From NCBI GenBank assembly GCA_964624765.1, contig CAZUZO010000159.1, positions 1-6,766 on the forward strand: a stretch of 6,766 bases of DNA, written 5' to 3'. The position numbers were made by a program, and so were the translations under genes. Each line of letters opens with the position of its first letter. Position 1 is the stretch's first letter. This document shows, piece by piece, positions 1 through 6,240 of the stretch. The notes below the pieces were generated by a model. That model was not told the origin of the DNA. It was given only the letters and a program-made list of their open reading frames with translations, and made no database searches. This DNA is from JAGTVB01 sp964624765 (lineage in GTDB: Bacteria > Pseudomonadota > Gammaproteobacteria > HK1).

Positions 1-950
1 TTATTTCGCAGCCCAGAAAAGAGCTGCCGAGCGGCATCTAACGACACTTCGGGAGCCTCGATCGACTTCATGCGTTCGTCGTCAATGGAAACCGCTTTGA
101 CGGCCTTAACCGGCTTCTTACGTTGAGATGCTTCGCCCGCTGAAAGCATTCTCTCGCTTCGATCACGCAACACGTCACGAACGATTTCGGCGTCAATGAG
201 TTCTCTCTGCTCTGCGAACCCGTAAACCAGCGCATTGTCGCATAGGGCATTGATCAGCCGCGGTACGCCGCGACTATGGCGGTAGATCAGATCGCATGCT
301 TCATTGTCGAACAAAGATGGAGCTCCGCCCGCAATGGTGAGGCGATGACGAATATAATCGGTCGTTTCCTGTGCATTCAAGGGTTCCAAGTAATAATCCG
401 CCGCAATCCGCTGTGCAAACTGTTCAAGCTCGGGTCTTCGCAACATGGCTCGAAGCTCGGGCTGGCCAACCAGGATGATCTGGAGCACCAAATCCTTATC
501 GGAATTAATGTTGGAGAGCATGCGTAATTCTTCCATCGTCTGGGCATCCATATTCTGCGCCTCATCGATAATAAGCACCGTACGACGCTGCTTGGCATAC
601 TCGCCGATGACAAAATTTACGAAGGTTTCGTAAAGCTCCACTTTCTCTTTGTTTCGATACTCCAGCCCGAAAGCCAAAAGTACCCACTGCATAAGCTCTC
701 CGATCTTATGCTGGGTGTTGGAAATGAGACCCACGGTGACGTCTCGCTCGAGATGGTTCAGAAGATGTCTTATGAGAGTCGTCTTGCCACAGCCGATCTC
801 GCCTGCAATAACCGTAAATCCAGCTTGGCTCACCACCCCATACTGCAACATGGTAAAAGCCATACTGTGCTTCTTGCCAAAGTAGAGAAAGCCGGGGTCT
901 GGCAATAGAGAGAAAGGCTTTTCTTTGAATCCGTAAAACGATTCGTACAT
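1..950 (-). CDS. ExeA/GspA-like AAA+ ATPase of polysaccharide locus (3' end outside window)
   Basis: Translation from the ATG at 950 stays open for 316 codons and runs off the left edge; the TAA at 3-1 is out of frame, so the C-terminus is missing. The N-terminus (MYESFYGFKEKPFSLLPDP) is the signature of ExeA/GspA-type ATPases. Visible motifs are Walker A GEIGCGKTT (residues 50-58), Walker B VLIIDEAQ (125-132), LVGQPEL (160-166, sensor-1 region), a likely arginine finger near R181, and RGVPRLIN (227-234, sensor 2). There is no signal peptide or membrane segment, so the protein should be cytoplasmic. Beyond about residue 265 the sequence turns charged and low in complexity (KKPVKAVKAV). It starts 38 nt after the kinase stop, so co-transcription is likely, although its ribosome binding site is weak. 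Relatives sit beside chain-length/kinase pairs, including PEP-CTERM (XrtA) loci, and are presumed to energise assembly or secretion. The family call is firm; the cellular role is inferred. Confidence 0.9.
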   Translation of the reverse strand, partial: MYESFYGFKEKPFSLLPDPGFLYFGKKHSMAFTMLQYGVVSQAGFTVIAGEIGCGKTTLIRHLLNHLERDVTVGLISNTQHKIGELMQWVLLAFGLEYRNKEKVELYETFVNFVIGEYAKQRRTVLIIDEAQNMDAQTMEELRMLSNINSDKDLVLQIILVGQPELRAMLRRPELEQFAQRIAADYYLEPLNAQETTDYIRHRLTIAGGAPSLFDNEACDLIYRHSRGVPRLINALCDNALVYGFAEQRELIDAEIVRDVLRDRSERMLSAGEASQRKKPVKAVKAVSIDDERMKSIEAPEVSLDAARQLFSGLRN

Positions 951-988
951 ATAGCTTGCTTATCTATGCAGTTGTGGCATGGCAAGGA

Positions 989-1807
989 TTAGTAAGCTGA
1001 ATATGAATAATCCGATTTGATGACATCATTTGATTTATTCAGTACGGCACCTATAAGGTGTAAATCGGCGATGAGTTCTAGACATCGGCCCACATCTTCG
1101 CGCGTCGTTTTCCCATCCTCTACGACTAGCAAGAGTGCGTCCACCAGAGGCGAAAATGCCAGGACATCGTCGCTCATCAAGAGCGGCGGCATATCGAAGA
1201 TACACAACCTATGAGCATCTTTGCCCTTGAATTGCGCCACGAACTGGTGCATCGCCGGTGAGGAGAGTAACTCAGACGAGTGTTCCAGTCCTCGGTTCCC
1301 AGGAATCACGGTTAACCGCTCGATTCCCGGGGAAAACGCAACCTTCTCCAATGGCACCGAATGCAGCAAGAAGTCCGTTATACCGTATTCGGGCTGGTAT
1401 CCAAACACGTTATGCACGCTGGGCCGACGCAGATCCAGATCCACCAAATATACCGCGTGATTGACACTCCCGACCAAACTCACCGCCAGGTTCACCGCCG
1501 TCAGGGTCTTGCCCACATTTTCCCGAGGGCCGGTCACGGCTAAGGTGGTCCAGGCATTCTGCTGCATGCGTTGCAAGACCTGGGTTCGCAACATCTTGTA
1601 CGGGGATGTCATGGCCCGGTCCTGGAGTCCCGACAGGATCCGATGCTGCTCGAGCACCTCCACCGGAACCTGAATCTTGGGTCCTGCGATGTCGGTGAGC
1701 GGCTGGGTAGCCAACCCCGGTGGAGCCGTTGCCACCGATGGCGCTGCGCCTTGCCCTTGTCTGCGCGACTCCCGGGCTAACTCGAGGGCTTTCTTGATTC
1801 GTTCCAT
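989..1807 (-). CDS. CpsD/CapB-like protein-tyrosine autokinase of polysaccharide export
   Basis: This is a cytoplasmic BY-kinase of 272 residues, which phosphorylates itself on C-terminal tyrosines and works with a Wzz-type membrane partner to control polymer length and export. Visible are Walker A GPRENVGKT (93-101), Walker A' LVDLDLRRP (121-129), Walker B CIFDMPPLL (202-210), and a short tyrosine tail with Y267, Y269 and Y272 in the last six residues. The usual PGEGKS form of the P-loop is replaced by ENVGKT, but the Lys and Thr are kept. I chose the ATG at 1807 because MERIKKALELARESR matches the usual N-terminal helix of the family; a TTG at 1846 in the same frame would add 13 atypical residues. 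Neither start has a strong ribosome binding site. There is no transmembrane part: the activator is the separate gene upstream, ending 148 nt before this start. That gap holds no convincing gene or terminator. Confidence 0.92.
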   Translation of the reverse strand: MERIKKALELARESRRQGQGAAPSVATAPPGLATQPLTDIAGPKIQVPVEVLEQHRILSGLQDRAMTSPYKMLRTQVLQRMQQNAWTTLAVTGPRENVGKTLTAVNLAVSLVGSVNHAVYLVDLDLRRPSVHNVFGYQPEYGITDFLLHSVPLEKVAFSPGIERLTVIPGNRGLEHSSELLSSPAMHQFVAQFKGKDAHRLCIFDMPPLLMSDDVLAFSPLVDALLLVVEDGKTTREDVGRCLELIADLHLIGAVLNKSNDVIKSDYSYSAY

Positions 1808-1955
1808 ACTGCTGACCAAGCTACGACTGTTACGACAACTGCCCAATAGAAGTGATTGAAAACTCTGATACTTGCCTTGCTGGCCAATATCGCGGAATCC
1901 AGTTTCCCATACTGTGTAATAGAGCGAAAACGAGAACCTGTGTCACATACTGCCC

Positions 1956-3755
1956 CTAGAACTTGTCGTCGGCACTGCCGCCCTCCACAGCCGACTCGGG
2001 CACCAGGAGAGCCGGCGGCGCTCCGTCAGATTCTGCATCCAATGGCGTTAGCCGCGAATACGTCCACACCGCCAGTAATGCAAAACCAACCACCGATGCG
2101 ACCGCAACGGCGAAGCGCTGCCATCTCTTCCGCCTCATCTCGGCCCTAGTGGCGATATAAGGGATCACCGCTAGCGGGGGTACCCCAAGCAACTCGGTTA
2201 AACCCTTTCTGCCACGCACAGAGTTATCCATGCTTTCCATCAAGGCAGCGGTTCCAATGCCCCCACCGATGGACAAAATGGCTCCCAATAAAACGATGGC
2301 TAGACGCTTTGGACGTGTGGGCGCCTCGGGTGCGACGGGGGGTTCAAGCAAAATAAAGCGATCCCCTTTTTGCTCACTTTCCAGTGATTTTGCCAATTCT
2401 GCGGTGGTCTGCTTGGCGGTAATCTCTTTATATCGACTACTCGCATCCTCATAGTCGCGCATCAGTACCTGATATTCGCGTTCCACCGAGGGGGCTTTAC
2501 TGAGGCGTGCCTCGAAATCCGCCAGCCTTGCTTTGAGAGCATTTTCCGTGACCCTGAGTGCTTGCAGTTCACTCCGTGCCGCCTCTAAATTGGCCCTGAG
2601 CTGGATGTAAGCGGGATTGTCGGGCACCGACGCGGCAGCCGCCCCGGCGCTAGAACCCGTTCCCACGGCTCGTAACTCACCCTCGGCTCTCGCCACCGCA
2701 CGCTCCAAGCGTTTGACATCGGGATGCTCACTGGAATACCGCTCGCGAGCGGCCGCCAGCTGCTGTTGAAGACTGCGCACCTGCTGCATCAAGGCGACGC
2801 CATCGTTACCCCCGCCAGCTTCCCCACCTTGAAGAGCCTGGATCTCCCTGCGCATGCGCACGATGTCCGGATGGTCGGCTGAATACCGCCCGCTTAGGCT
2901 AGCATATTCGGCCTGGAGGCTCCGCAGCCGCCCTTGAGCTGTTAACACCCGGTCCCCTTGCGCAGAAAAAACGGGGTTATAGGGACTGACTTGCGCGAGT
3001 TCTGACTCCAGGTAGATTCTGCGCTCTTCGAGGGTGCGAATCTGGCTTTGGGTGTTGAGCAGCTCTCGCTCGGTGCGCTCGATGAGTTGCAGATTCAGGT
3101 CTCTTTGCTCGGGCAATGCACCGATATTTTGCTCCTTGAACCGAGCCAGCCGCTCTTCCAATTCAGCCATGTGGGCCCTGACCTTCTCCGCTTCCTGCTC
3201 CAGGAAGGCCGCGGTCTGCGTGGCCGACTGCACCCGATCGGCGCGGTTCAACTCTAGGTAAAGCGATGCCAGCTCGTTGGCCACCTGTTGCGCCAATTCG
3301 GGGGACCCATCCTCGTAGGACACCGTGAACGCCATCGTGACCTTTTGCTCGCGGCCGATCCGAGGGTTCATCACCTCAGCGCTCACCATCTCCAGCAACG
3401 TACCCTCCTTCAGCCGACGCCGCACCTCCTTCAAGTCCGCCTCTCCTTCCTCCTCGTAGTGAGACTGAAGCTGCAATCTCTCGATCACCCCATCCAGATT
3501 AGCCCGGCTCATCACCCGCCGACTGATGAGTTGGATGCGCTCGTCGGCGTAGGTGGTGACAGTCTTTGTGACCAGGTCCTCGGGAATACTCTGCTGCTCG
3601 ACCAAGATGGTAGCGGTAGACCGATAAACGGGCGGCAGGCCCAAAGCGAGCCCAACGCTAATTCCCAGCAGTGTCAACATGACCGCGAGCATCTGAGTCT
3701 TGTGACGCAGTAACGCAGCCCGGTAATCTTTGAGAGTTATCGTACGTTGTTGCAT
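1956..3755 (-). CDS. Wzz/GumC-like polysaccharide chain-length determinant
   Basis: This inner-membrane protein of 599 residues has a Wzz N-terminal domain. It sets polymer length and is the expected activator of the kinase encoded next. Transmembrane segments are at about 22-41, 484-506 and 546-566. Between the first two lies a long periplasmic part, largely coiled coil (about 180-460), followed by the proline-rich stretch PPVAPEAPTRPKR (472-484) typical just before TM2. The short cytoplasmic loop 507-545 (MDNSVRG...ELLGVPPLAVIPYI) resembles the linker that joins Wzz to the kinase in fused enzymes. A third segment and an acidic tail (567-599) follow, so the C-terminus should be periplasmic. 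Two copies of an RYSxxHPDxxR module occur, at 290-300 and 339-349, suggesting duplication inside the coiled coil. The ATG at 3755 has a good Shine-Dalgarno; a GTG at 3773 would add six residues. XrtA-associated and GumC-type subfamilies are both possible. Confidence 0.92.
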   Translation of the reverse strand: MQQRTITLKDYRAALLRHKTQMLAVMLTLLGISVGLALGLPPVYRSTATILVEQQSIPEDLVTKTVTTYADERIQLISRRVMSRANLDGVIERLQLQSHYEEEGEADLKEVRRRLKEGTLLEMVSAEVMNPRIGREQKVTMAFTVSYEDGSPELAQQVANELASLYLELNRADRVQSATQTAAFLEQEAEKVRAHMAELEERLARFKEQNIGALPEQRDLNLQLIERTERELLNTQSQIRTLEERRIYLESELAQVSPYNPVFSAQGDRVLTAQGRLRSLQAEYASLSGRYSADHPDIVRMRREIQALQGGEAGGGNDGVALMQQVRSLQQQLAAARERYSSEHPDVKRLERAVARAEGELRAVGTGSSAGAAAASVPDNPAYIQLRANLEAARSELQALRVTENALKARLADFEARLSKAPSVEREYQVLMRDYEDASSRYKEITAKQTTAELAKSLESEQKGDRFILLEPPVAPEAPTRPKRLAIVLLGAILSIGGGIGTAALMESMDNSVRGRKGLTELLGVPPLAVIPYIATRAEMRRKRWQRFAVAVASVVGFALLAVWTYSRLTPLDAESDGAPPALLVPESAVEGGSADDKF

Positions 3756-3762
3756 CGAATAT

Positions 3763-3766
3763 CCTC
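3763..3766 (-). promoter_or_regulatory. Shine-Dalgarno of the chain-length gene
   Basis: GAGG on the minus strand lies 7 nt before the ATG at 3755. It lies between the GTG at 3773 and this ATG, and so favours the ATG as the start. Confidence 0.7.
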
Positions 3767-3910
3767 GCCGCACTCGGGATGCGCCGCCAAGGAGCGCATG
3801 CCTATCGAATCGAATTGGATGCCGTCAGCAGGCCGGATGACGGTCAGATCCATTCTCAGCACTTCTACCGCTACCTAAACCGTCGCTCCCGTCCCTCAAC
3901 CACGTGCCCT

Positions 3911-3987
3911 ACCCCCTCGGGGTGGAAGCTGCGGTGGCCGGGCTTCCCCCCGTCATCCTCGCTCTCTCGCCCTCGGCAGGGGGCGAG
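3911..3987. repeat. Run of three GC-rich inverted repeats (possible leader structure or REP-like element)
   Basis: Three adjacent stem-loops can be read directly. The first is ACCCC/GGGGT at 3911-3915 and 3919-3923 with a 3-nt loop. The second is GGAAGC/GCTTCC at 3924-3929 and 3942-3947, with an inner CGG/CCG pair. The third is CTCGCCC/GGGCGAG at 3966-3972 and 3981-3987 with an 8-nt loop. They sit about 155-230 nt before the start of the chain-length gene. No U-tract follows on either strand. Intergenic palindromes of this style are often dispersed through proteobacterial genomes, but copy number cannot be judged here. Confidence 0.5.
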
Positions 3988-4039
3988 GGGATGCAATGAT
4001 GACGTCGGCACGTGGAGCCCCTAGCCTGTTGCTAATATG

Positions 4040-4069
4040 ATAATCCTGACATCAAAACAGTACACTCAA
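4040..4069 (-). promoter_or_regulatory. Weak sigma-70-like promoter candidate for the chain-length gene
   Basis: On the minus strand, TTGAGT (4069-4064) and GATTAT (4045-4040) are separated by 18 nt, each matching four of six consensus positions, in the only AT-richer part of this intergenic region. Use of this promoter would give a leader of roughly 280 nt containing the downstream hairpins. The match is weak and may be chance. Confidence 0.2.
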
Positions 4070-4103
4070 GGAATCACCGAAAACAGGGGGTCCATCACAG
4101 CCC

Positions 4104-4123
4104 GAGCGGTAATCCTACCGCTC
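4104..4123. repeat. 8-bp perfect hairpin downstream of fcl
   Basis: GAGCGGTA (4104-4111) pairs perfectly with TACCGCTC (4116-4123) around a 4-nt loop. On the minus strand the left arm contains GCGGTAG, which resembles the core of the ops element. No U-tract follows on either strand, so an ordinary intrinsic terminator is not supported. It lies about 110 nt after the fcl stop. Confidence 0.55.
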
Positions 4124-4230
4124 CACGGCAATTCACGACCCATTACCGAATCACTGTCGGGAAGCGCTCAAGGTCCTCAAAGGTGCAAAGACACTCCAAC
4201 TGCCGAAACGACGTGTGACAGCTCCAGTGA

Positions 4231-4983
4231 TTACTGCCTGACATACCATTCGTAGGTTTCTCGGATGCCTTGCTCGAGAGAAATACGGGGTTTCCAACCC
4301 AGCGCAAACAGTTTCCTAACATCCACTAGCTTTCTNNNNNNNNNNNNNNNNNNNNNNNNNNNNNNNNNNNNNNNNNNNNNNNNNNNNNNNNNNNNNNNNN
4401 NNNNNNNNNNNNNNNNNNNNNNNNNNNNNNNNNNNACGTGGGACGACTCAAGATCGAAATTGTCTCCCGGTCCATACAAATTGGTCGGCATCGCGGAAAT
4501 AAACCGGCATCCGTGCTGTTTCGCATACGCCTGACACATCTTTATACCGGCAATTTTCGCTACGGCGTACCACTCATTGGTCTTTTCAAGCGGCCCTGTC
4601 AGCAAAGCATCTTCTTGCAGGGGCTGAGGAGCTAGTCTCGGATAGATACACGTGCTGCCGAGAAACAGAAGTTTCTCAACGCCAGCCTCGTAAGCACCAT
4701 GAATGAGATTGGCTTCAACCATTAGATTGTCATACAAAAAATCTGCGGGATAGCGATCATTTGCGAGAATACCACCGACTTTGGCCGCCGCAACGAAAAC
4801 ATATTCTGGCTGTTCATCCTCATAAAAACTCTGCACTGCTCTTTGATCGCGCAAGTCAAGCTTGCTACGGGGCATAACAATGAGCCGCTCGTAGCCCTTT
4901 TTCCTAAGGGCACGAACTAACGCCGAACCGACTAAACCAGCATGACCGGCGACGTAAATTCGAGCACCGCGTGGTATGCTCAT
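4231..4983 (-). CDS. fcl: GDP-L-fucose synthase (interrupted by assembly gap)
   Basis: Fcl is the NADPH-dependent epimerase/reductase that turns GDP-4-keto-6-deoxymannose into GDP-L-fucose, completing the pathway begun by the upstream Gmd. It is a cytoplasmic short-chain dehydrogenase-type enzyme. The Rossmann motif GHAGLVG is at 13-19. Catalytic residues can be placed: S110 and C112 in GSTCIYP, Y139 and K143 in YAVAK, and H182 in ESSH. The C-terminus (RKLVDVRKLFALGWKPRISLEQGIRETYEW) is also typical. A 100-N run after ESSH-V hides the middle. Homologues such as E. coli Fcl have about 100 residues between these flanks, but the gap leaves room for only about 34, so the real protein should be near 315 residues. 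No break other than the gap is seen. The start ATG at 4983 overlaps the stop of a small ORF by ATGA. The symbol wcaG is also used. Confidence 0.95.
   Translation of the reverse strand: MSIPRGARIYVAGHAGLVGSALVRALRKKGYERLIVMPRSKLDLRDQRAVQSFYEDEQPEYVFVAAAKVGGILANDRYPADFLYDNLMVEANLIHGAYEAGVEKLLFLGSTCIYPRLAPQPLQEDALLTGPLEKTNEWYAVAKIAGIKMCQAYAKQHGCRFISAMPTNLYGPGDNFDLESSHXXXXXXXXXXXXXXXXXXXXXXXXXXXXXXXXXXRKLVDVRKLFALGWKPRISLEQGIRETYEWYVRQ
4336..4435. other. Assembly gap (100 N) inside fcl
   Basis: This is a run of exactly 100 unknown bases, the conventional placeholder for a scaffold gap of unknown length. Both flanks encode Fcl in the same orientation. The base pair before the gap reads GTN (Val), as expected after the conserved His, so the join is biologically correct even though its size is not. 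Confidence 0.97.
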
Positions 4984-5135
4984 ACCATCTTATCTCTCGA
5001 GAACTCCATATAAACCGTATCGGAAGCCATCATGCTGACAGCCGCTTTGCCCATCTCCAATCCTGGTCTCCGATAATTGTCGTATTTATGCTTGTAGCTA
5101 TCATCCCTTGCACGCAACCTTGGACACTTACTCAT
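4980..5135 (-). CDS. Candidate 51-residue small protein between gmd and fcl
   Basis: An ATG at 5135 opens a 51-codon frame ending in TGA at 4982-4980. It overlaps the last 8 nt of gmd (ATGAGTAA, with TAA being the gmd stop), and its own stop overlaps the fcl start in the classic ATGA arrangement. It therefore exactly fills the space between the two genes and would couple their translation. The product starts MSKCPRLRARDDSYKHKY and ends MEFSRDKMV. It is basic overall, contains six methionines (five of them in the second half), and has no signal peptide or membrane segment. I do not recognise it. There is no clear ribosome binding site before 5135, so initiation would depend on termination-reinitiation at the gmd stop. 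Gmd itself looks complete, so this is not its frameshifted tail. A stop-free stretch this long can arise by chance, but matching junctions at both ends make it worth recording. Confidence 0.4.
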   Translation of the reverse strand: MSKCPRLRARDDSYKHKYDNYRRPGLEMGKAAVSMMASDTVYMEFSRDKMV

Positions 5136-6222
5136 GATATCGTAAAGTGCGATAACCTTCCCGAATACAAAGCTGATCGCGCTCCGCCACCTTTACATCC
5201 TCACGAACCATTTCCCGTACCATATCCTCTAGTTGCGTCTCTGCCTGCCAACCCAACTTCAATTTGGCTTTCGAAGGATCGCCGAGCAGCGTATCCACTT
5301 CGGTTGGGCGAAAGTAACGTGCATCCACTTCAACTCGTACCTGTCCCGATGTTGTATCCACGCCTTTCTCCCTGATCCCACGCCCCTTCCAGTCGAGCGT
5401 CACGCCAATTTCAGCAAAGGCCGCATCGAGGAAATCGCGCACGGAGCACTGTCTACCGGTCGCGATGACATAGTCATCAGGCTCCGGCTGCTGGAGCATC
5501 AACCACTGGGCTCTCACATAGTCCCGAGCATGCCCCCAATCACGTTTGGCATCCAAATTACCGAGATAAATTCGGTCTTGTAAGCCTAACTTAATGCGCG
5601 CGACACCGCGGGTAATCTTTCGTGTAACAAAGGTTTCACCACGAATGGGTGATTCGTGATTAAAGAGGATTCCATTGCAAGCATAAATACCATAGGCCTC
5701 TCGGTAATTCACGGTAATCCAATAGCCGTAGACCTTCGCGGCAGCATAGGGACTGCGTGGGTAAAACGGTGTGGTTTCTCGCTGGGGGACCTCCTGCACA
5801 CGCCCAAACATCTCACTGGTCGACGCCTGATAAAAGCGGGTTTTACTTTCTAGCCCAAGAATTCTGATGGCTTCGAGAAGTCTGAGCGTGCCCAGGGCGT
5901 CAGCATTTGCTGTGTATTCTGGTGTTTCGAAGGACACCGCAACATGGCTTTGGGCCGCCAAATTATAAATCTCGTCTGGCTGCACTTCCTGTATAATTCT
6001 CACCAGATTAGTGGCATCAGTAAGATCGCCATAATGCAACACAAAACGCTGCTCGGGATCATGCGGATCCTGATAGAGATGGTCGATACGATCGGTATTA
6101 AAAAGCGACGTGCGGCGCTTGATACCATGTACTTGGTAACCTTTTCCGATCAAGAGTTCCGCTAGATAGGCGCCGTCCTGCCCGGTTATGCCTGTGATCA
6201 GGGCTATTTTTTGATGTCCCAT
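5128..6222 (-). CDS. gmd: GDP-mannose 4,6-dehydratase
   Basis: Gmd dehydrates GDP-D-mannose to GDP-4-dehydro-6-deoxy-D-mannose, the precursor of GDP-L-fucose and of other 6-deoxy sugars. At 364 residues it is full length for the family. The Rossmann motif GITGQDG is at 11-17, and KRRTSLFNTDRI (35-46) follows as in family members. STSEMFG (134-140) carries the catalytic Thr and Glu (T135, E137), and YAAAK (159-163) gives the catalytic Tyr and Lys. NHESPIRGETFVTRKIT (188-204) and GNLDAKRDWGHARDYV (221-236) are strongly conserved Gmd signatures. The start ATG at 6222 is supported by a GGGAG site 10 nt upstream and by the usual N-terminal spacing to the nucleotide-binding motif. fcl follows after 144 nt, filled by a small overlapping ORF, so the pair very probably forms one transcription unit. 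The 144 nt upstream hold a repeat cluster. Confidence 0.97.
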   Translation of the reverse strand: MGHQKIALITGITGQDGAYLAELLIGKGYQVHGIKRRTSLFNTDRIDHLYQDPHDPEQRFVLHYGDLTDATNLVRIIQEVQPDEIYNLAAQSHVAVSFETPEYTANADALGTLRLLEAIRILGLESKTRFYQASTSEMFGRVQEVPQRETTPFYPRSPYAAAKVYGYWITVNYREAYGIYACNGILFNHESPIRGETFVTRKITRGVARIKLGLQDRIYLGNLDAKRDWGHARDYVRAQWLMLQQPEPDDYVIATGRQCSVRDFLDAAFAEIGVTLDWKGRGIREKGVDTTSGQVRVEVDARYFRPTEVDTLLGDPSKAKLKLGWQAETQLEDMVREMVREDVKVAERDQLCIREGYRTLRYHE

Positions 6223-6232
6223 CGGTCCGTTT

Positions 6233-6237
6233 CTCCC
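6233..6237 (-). promoter_or_regulatory. Shine-Dalgarno of gmd
   Basis: GGGAG on the minus strand, 10 nt before the ATG at 6222, slightly farther than usual. It begins only three bases from the repeat cluster that ends at 6241. Confidence 0.6.
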
Positions 6238-6240
6238 TTT

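Larger units (their letters stand above)
3756..4230 (-). other. 475-nt intergenic region between fcl and the chain-length gene
   Basis: No convincing gene is seen here on either strand. The minus strand holds only very short ORFs, such as a 25-codon ATG...TGA starting near 4143 with no ribosome binding site. Plus-strand ORFs here have no recognisable protein character. The part nearest fcl carries an 8-bp hairpin (4104-4123), followed by an AT-richer stretch with weak promoter-like boxes (4069-4040), then a very GC-rich stretch with consecutive hairpins (3911-3987) and a 6-bp stem CCGTCA/TGACGG (3822-3827 and 3838-3843). No hairpin is followed by a clear U-tract, so no intrinsic terminator can be called. 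The length and structure suggest a leader region in front of the chain-length gene or a patch of interspersed repeats. Confidence 0.6.

Noticed and set aside
1..3. TAA on the minus strand at the left edge as the end of the ATPase gene
   Set aside because: It is out of frame: from the ATG at 950, codons end at position 3, leaving two bases, so the gene continues beyond the window.
1808..1955. Small ORF of 26 codons between the chain-length gene and the kinase gene
   Set aside because: It is short, has no ribosome binding site and no coupling to either neighbour; indistinguishable from chance.
3288..3713. Plus-strand 141-codon open frame
   Set aside because: It lies antisense inside the well-supported chain-length gene, has no recognisable protein character and no ribosome binding site.
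3753..3820. Repeated ATTCGAT near the chain-length start on the minus strand
   Set aside because: Three short heptamers, two of them overlapping, with no symmetry or known operator form; too weak to call.
4178..4200. Sigma-54-like element (TTGGAGTG...TTTGCA) on the minus strand after fcl
   Set aside because: Only 9 nt separate the GG and GC dinucleotides, whereas sigma-54 promoters need 10, and the -24 box is poor.
4971..5375. Plus-strand 134-codon open frame across the gmd end
   Set aside because: It is antisense to gmd and the intergenic small ORF, with no recognisable motifs; most likely a shadow frame.
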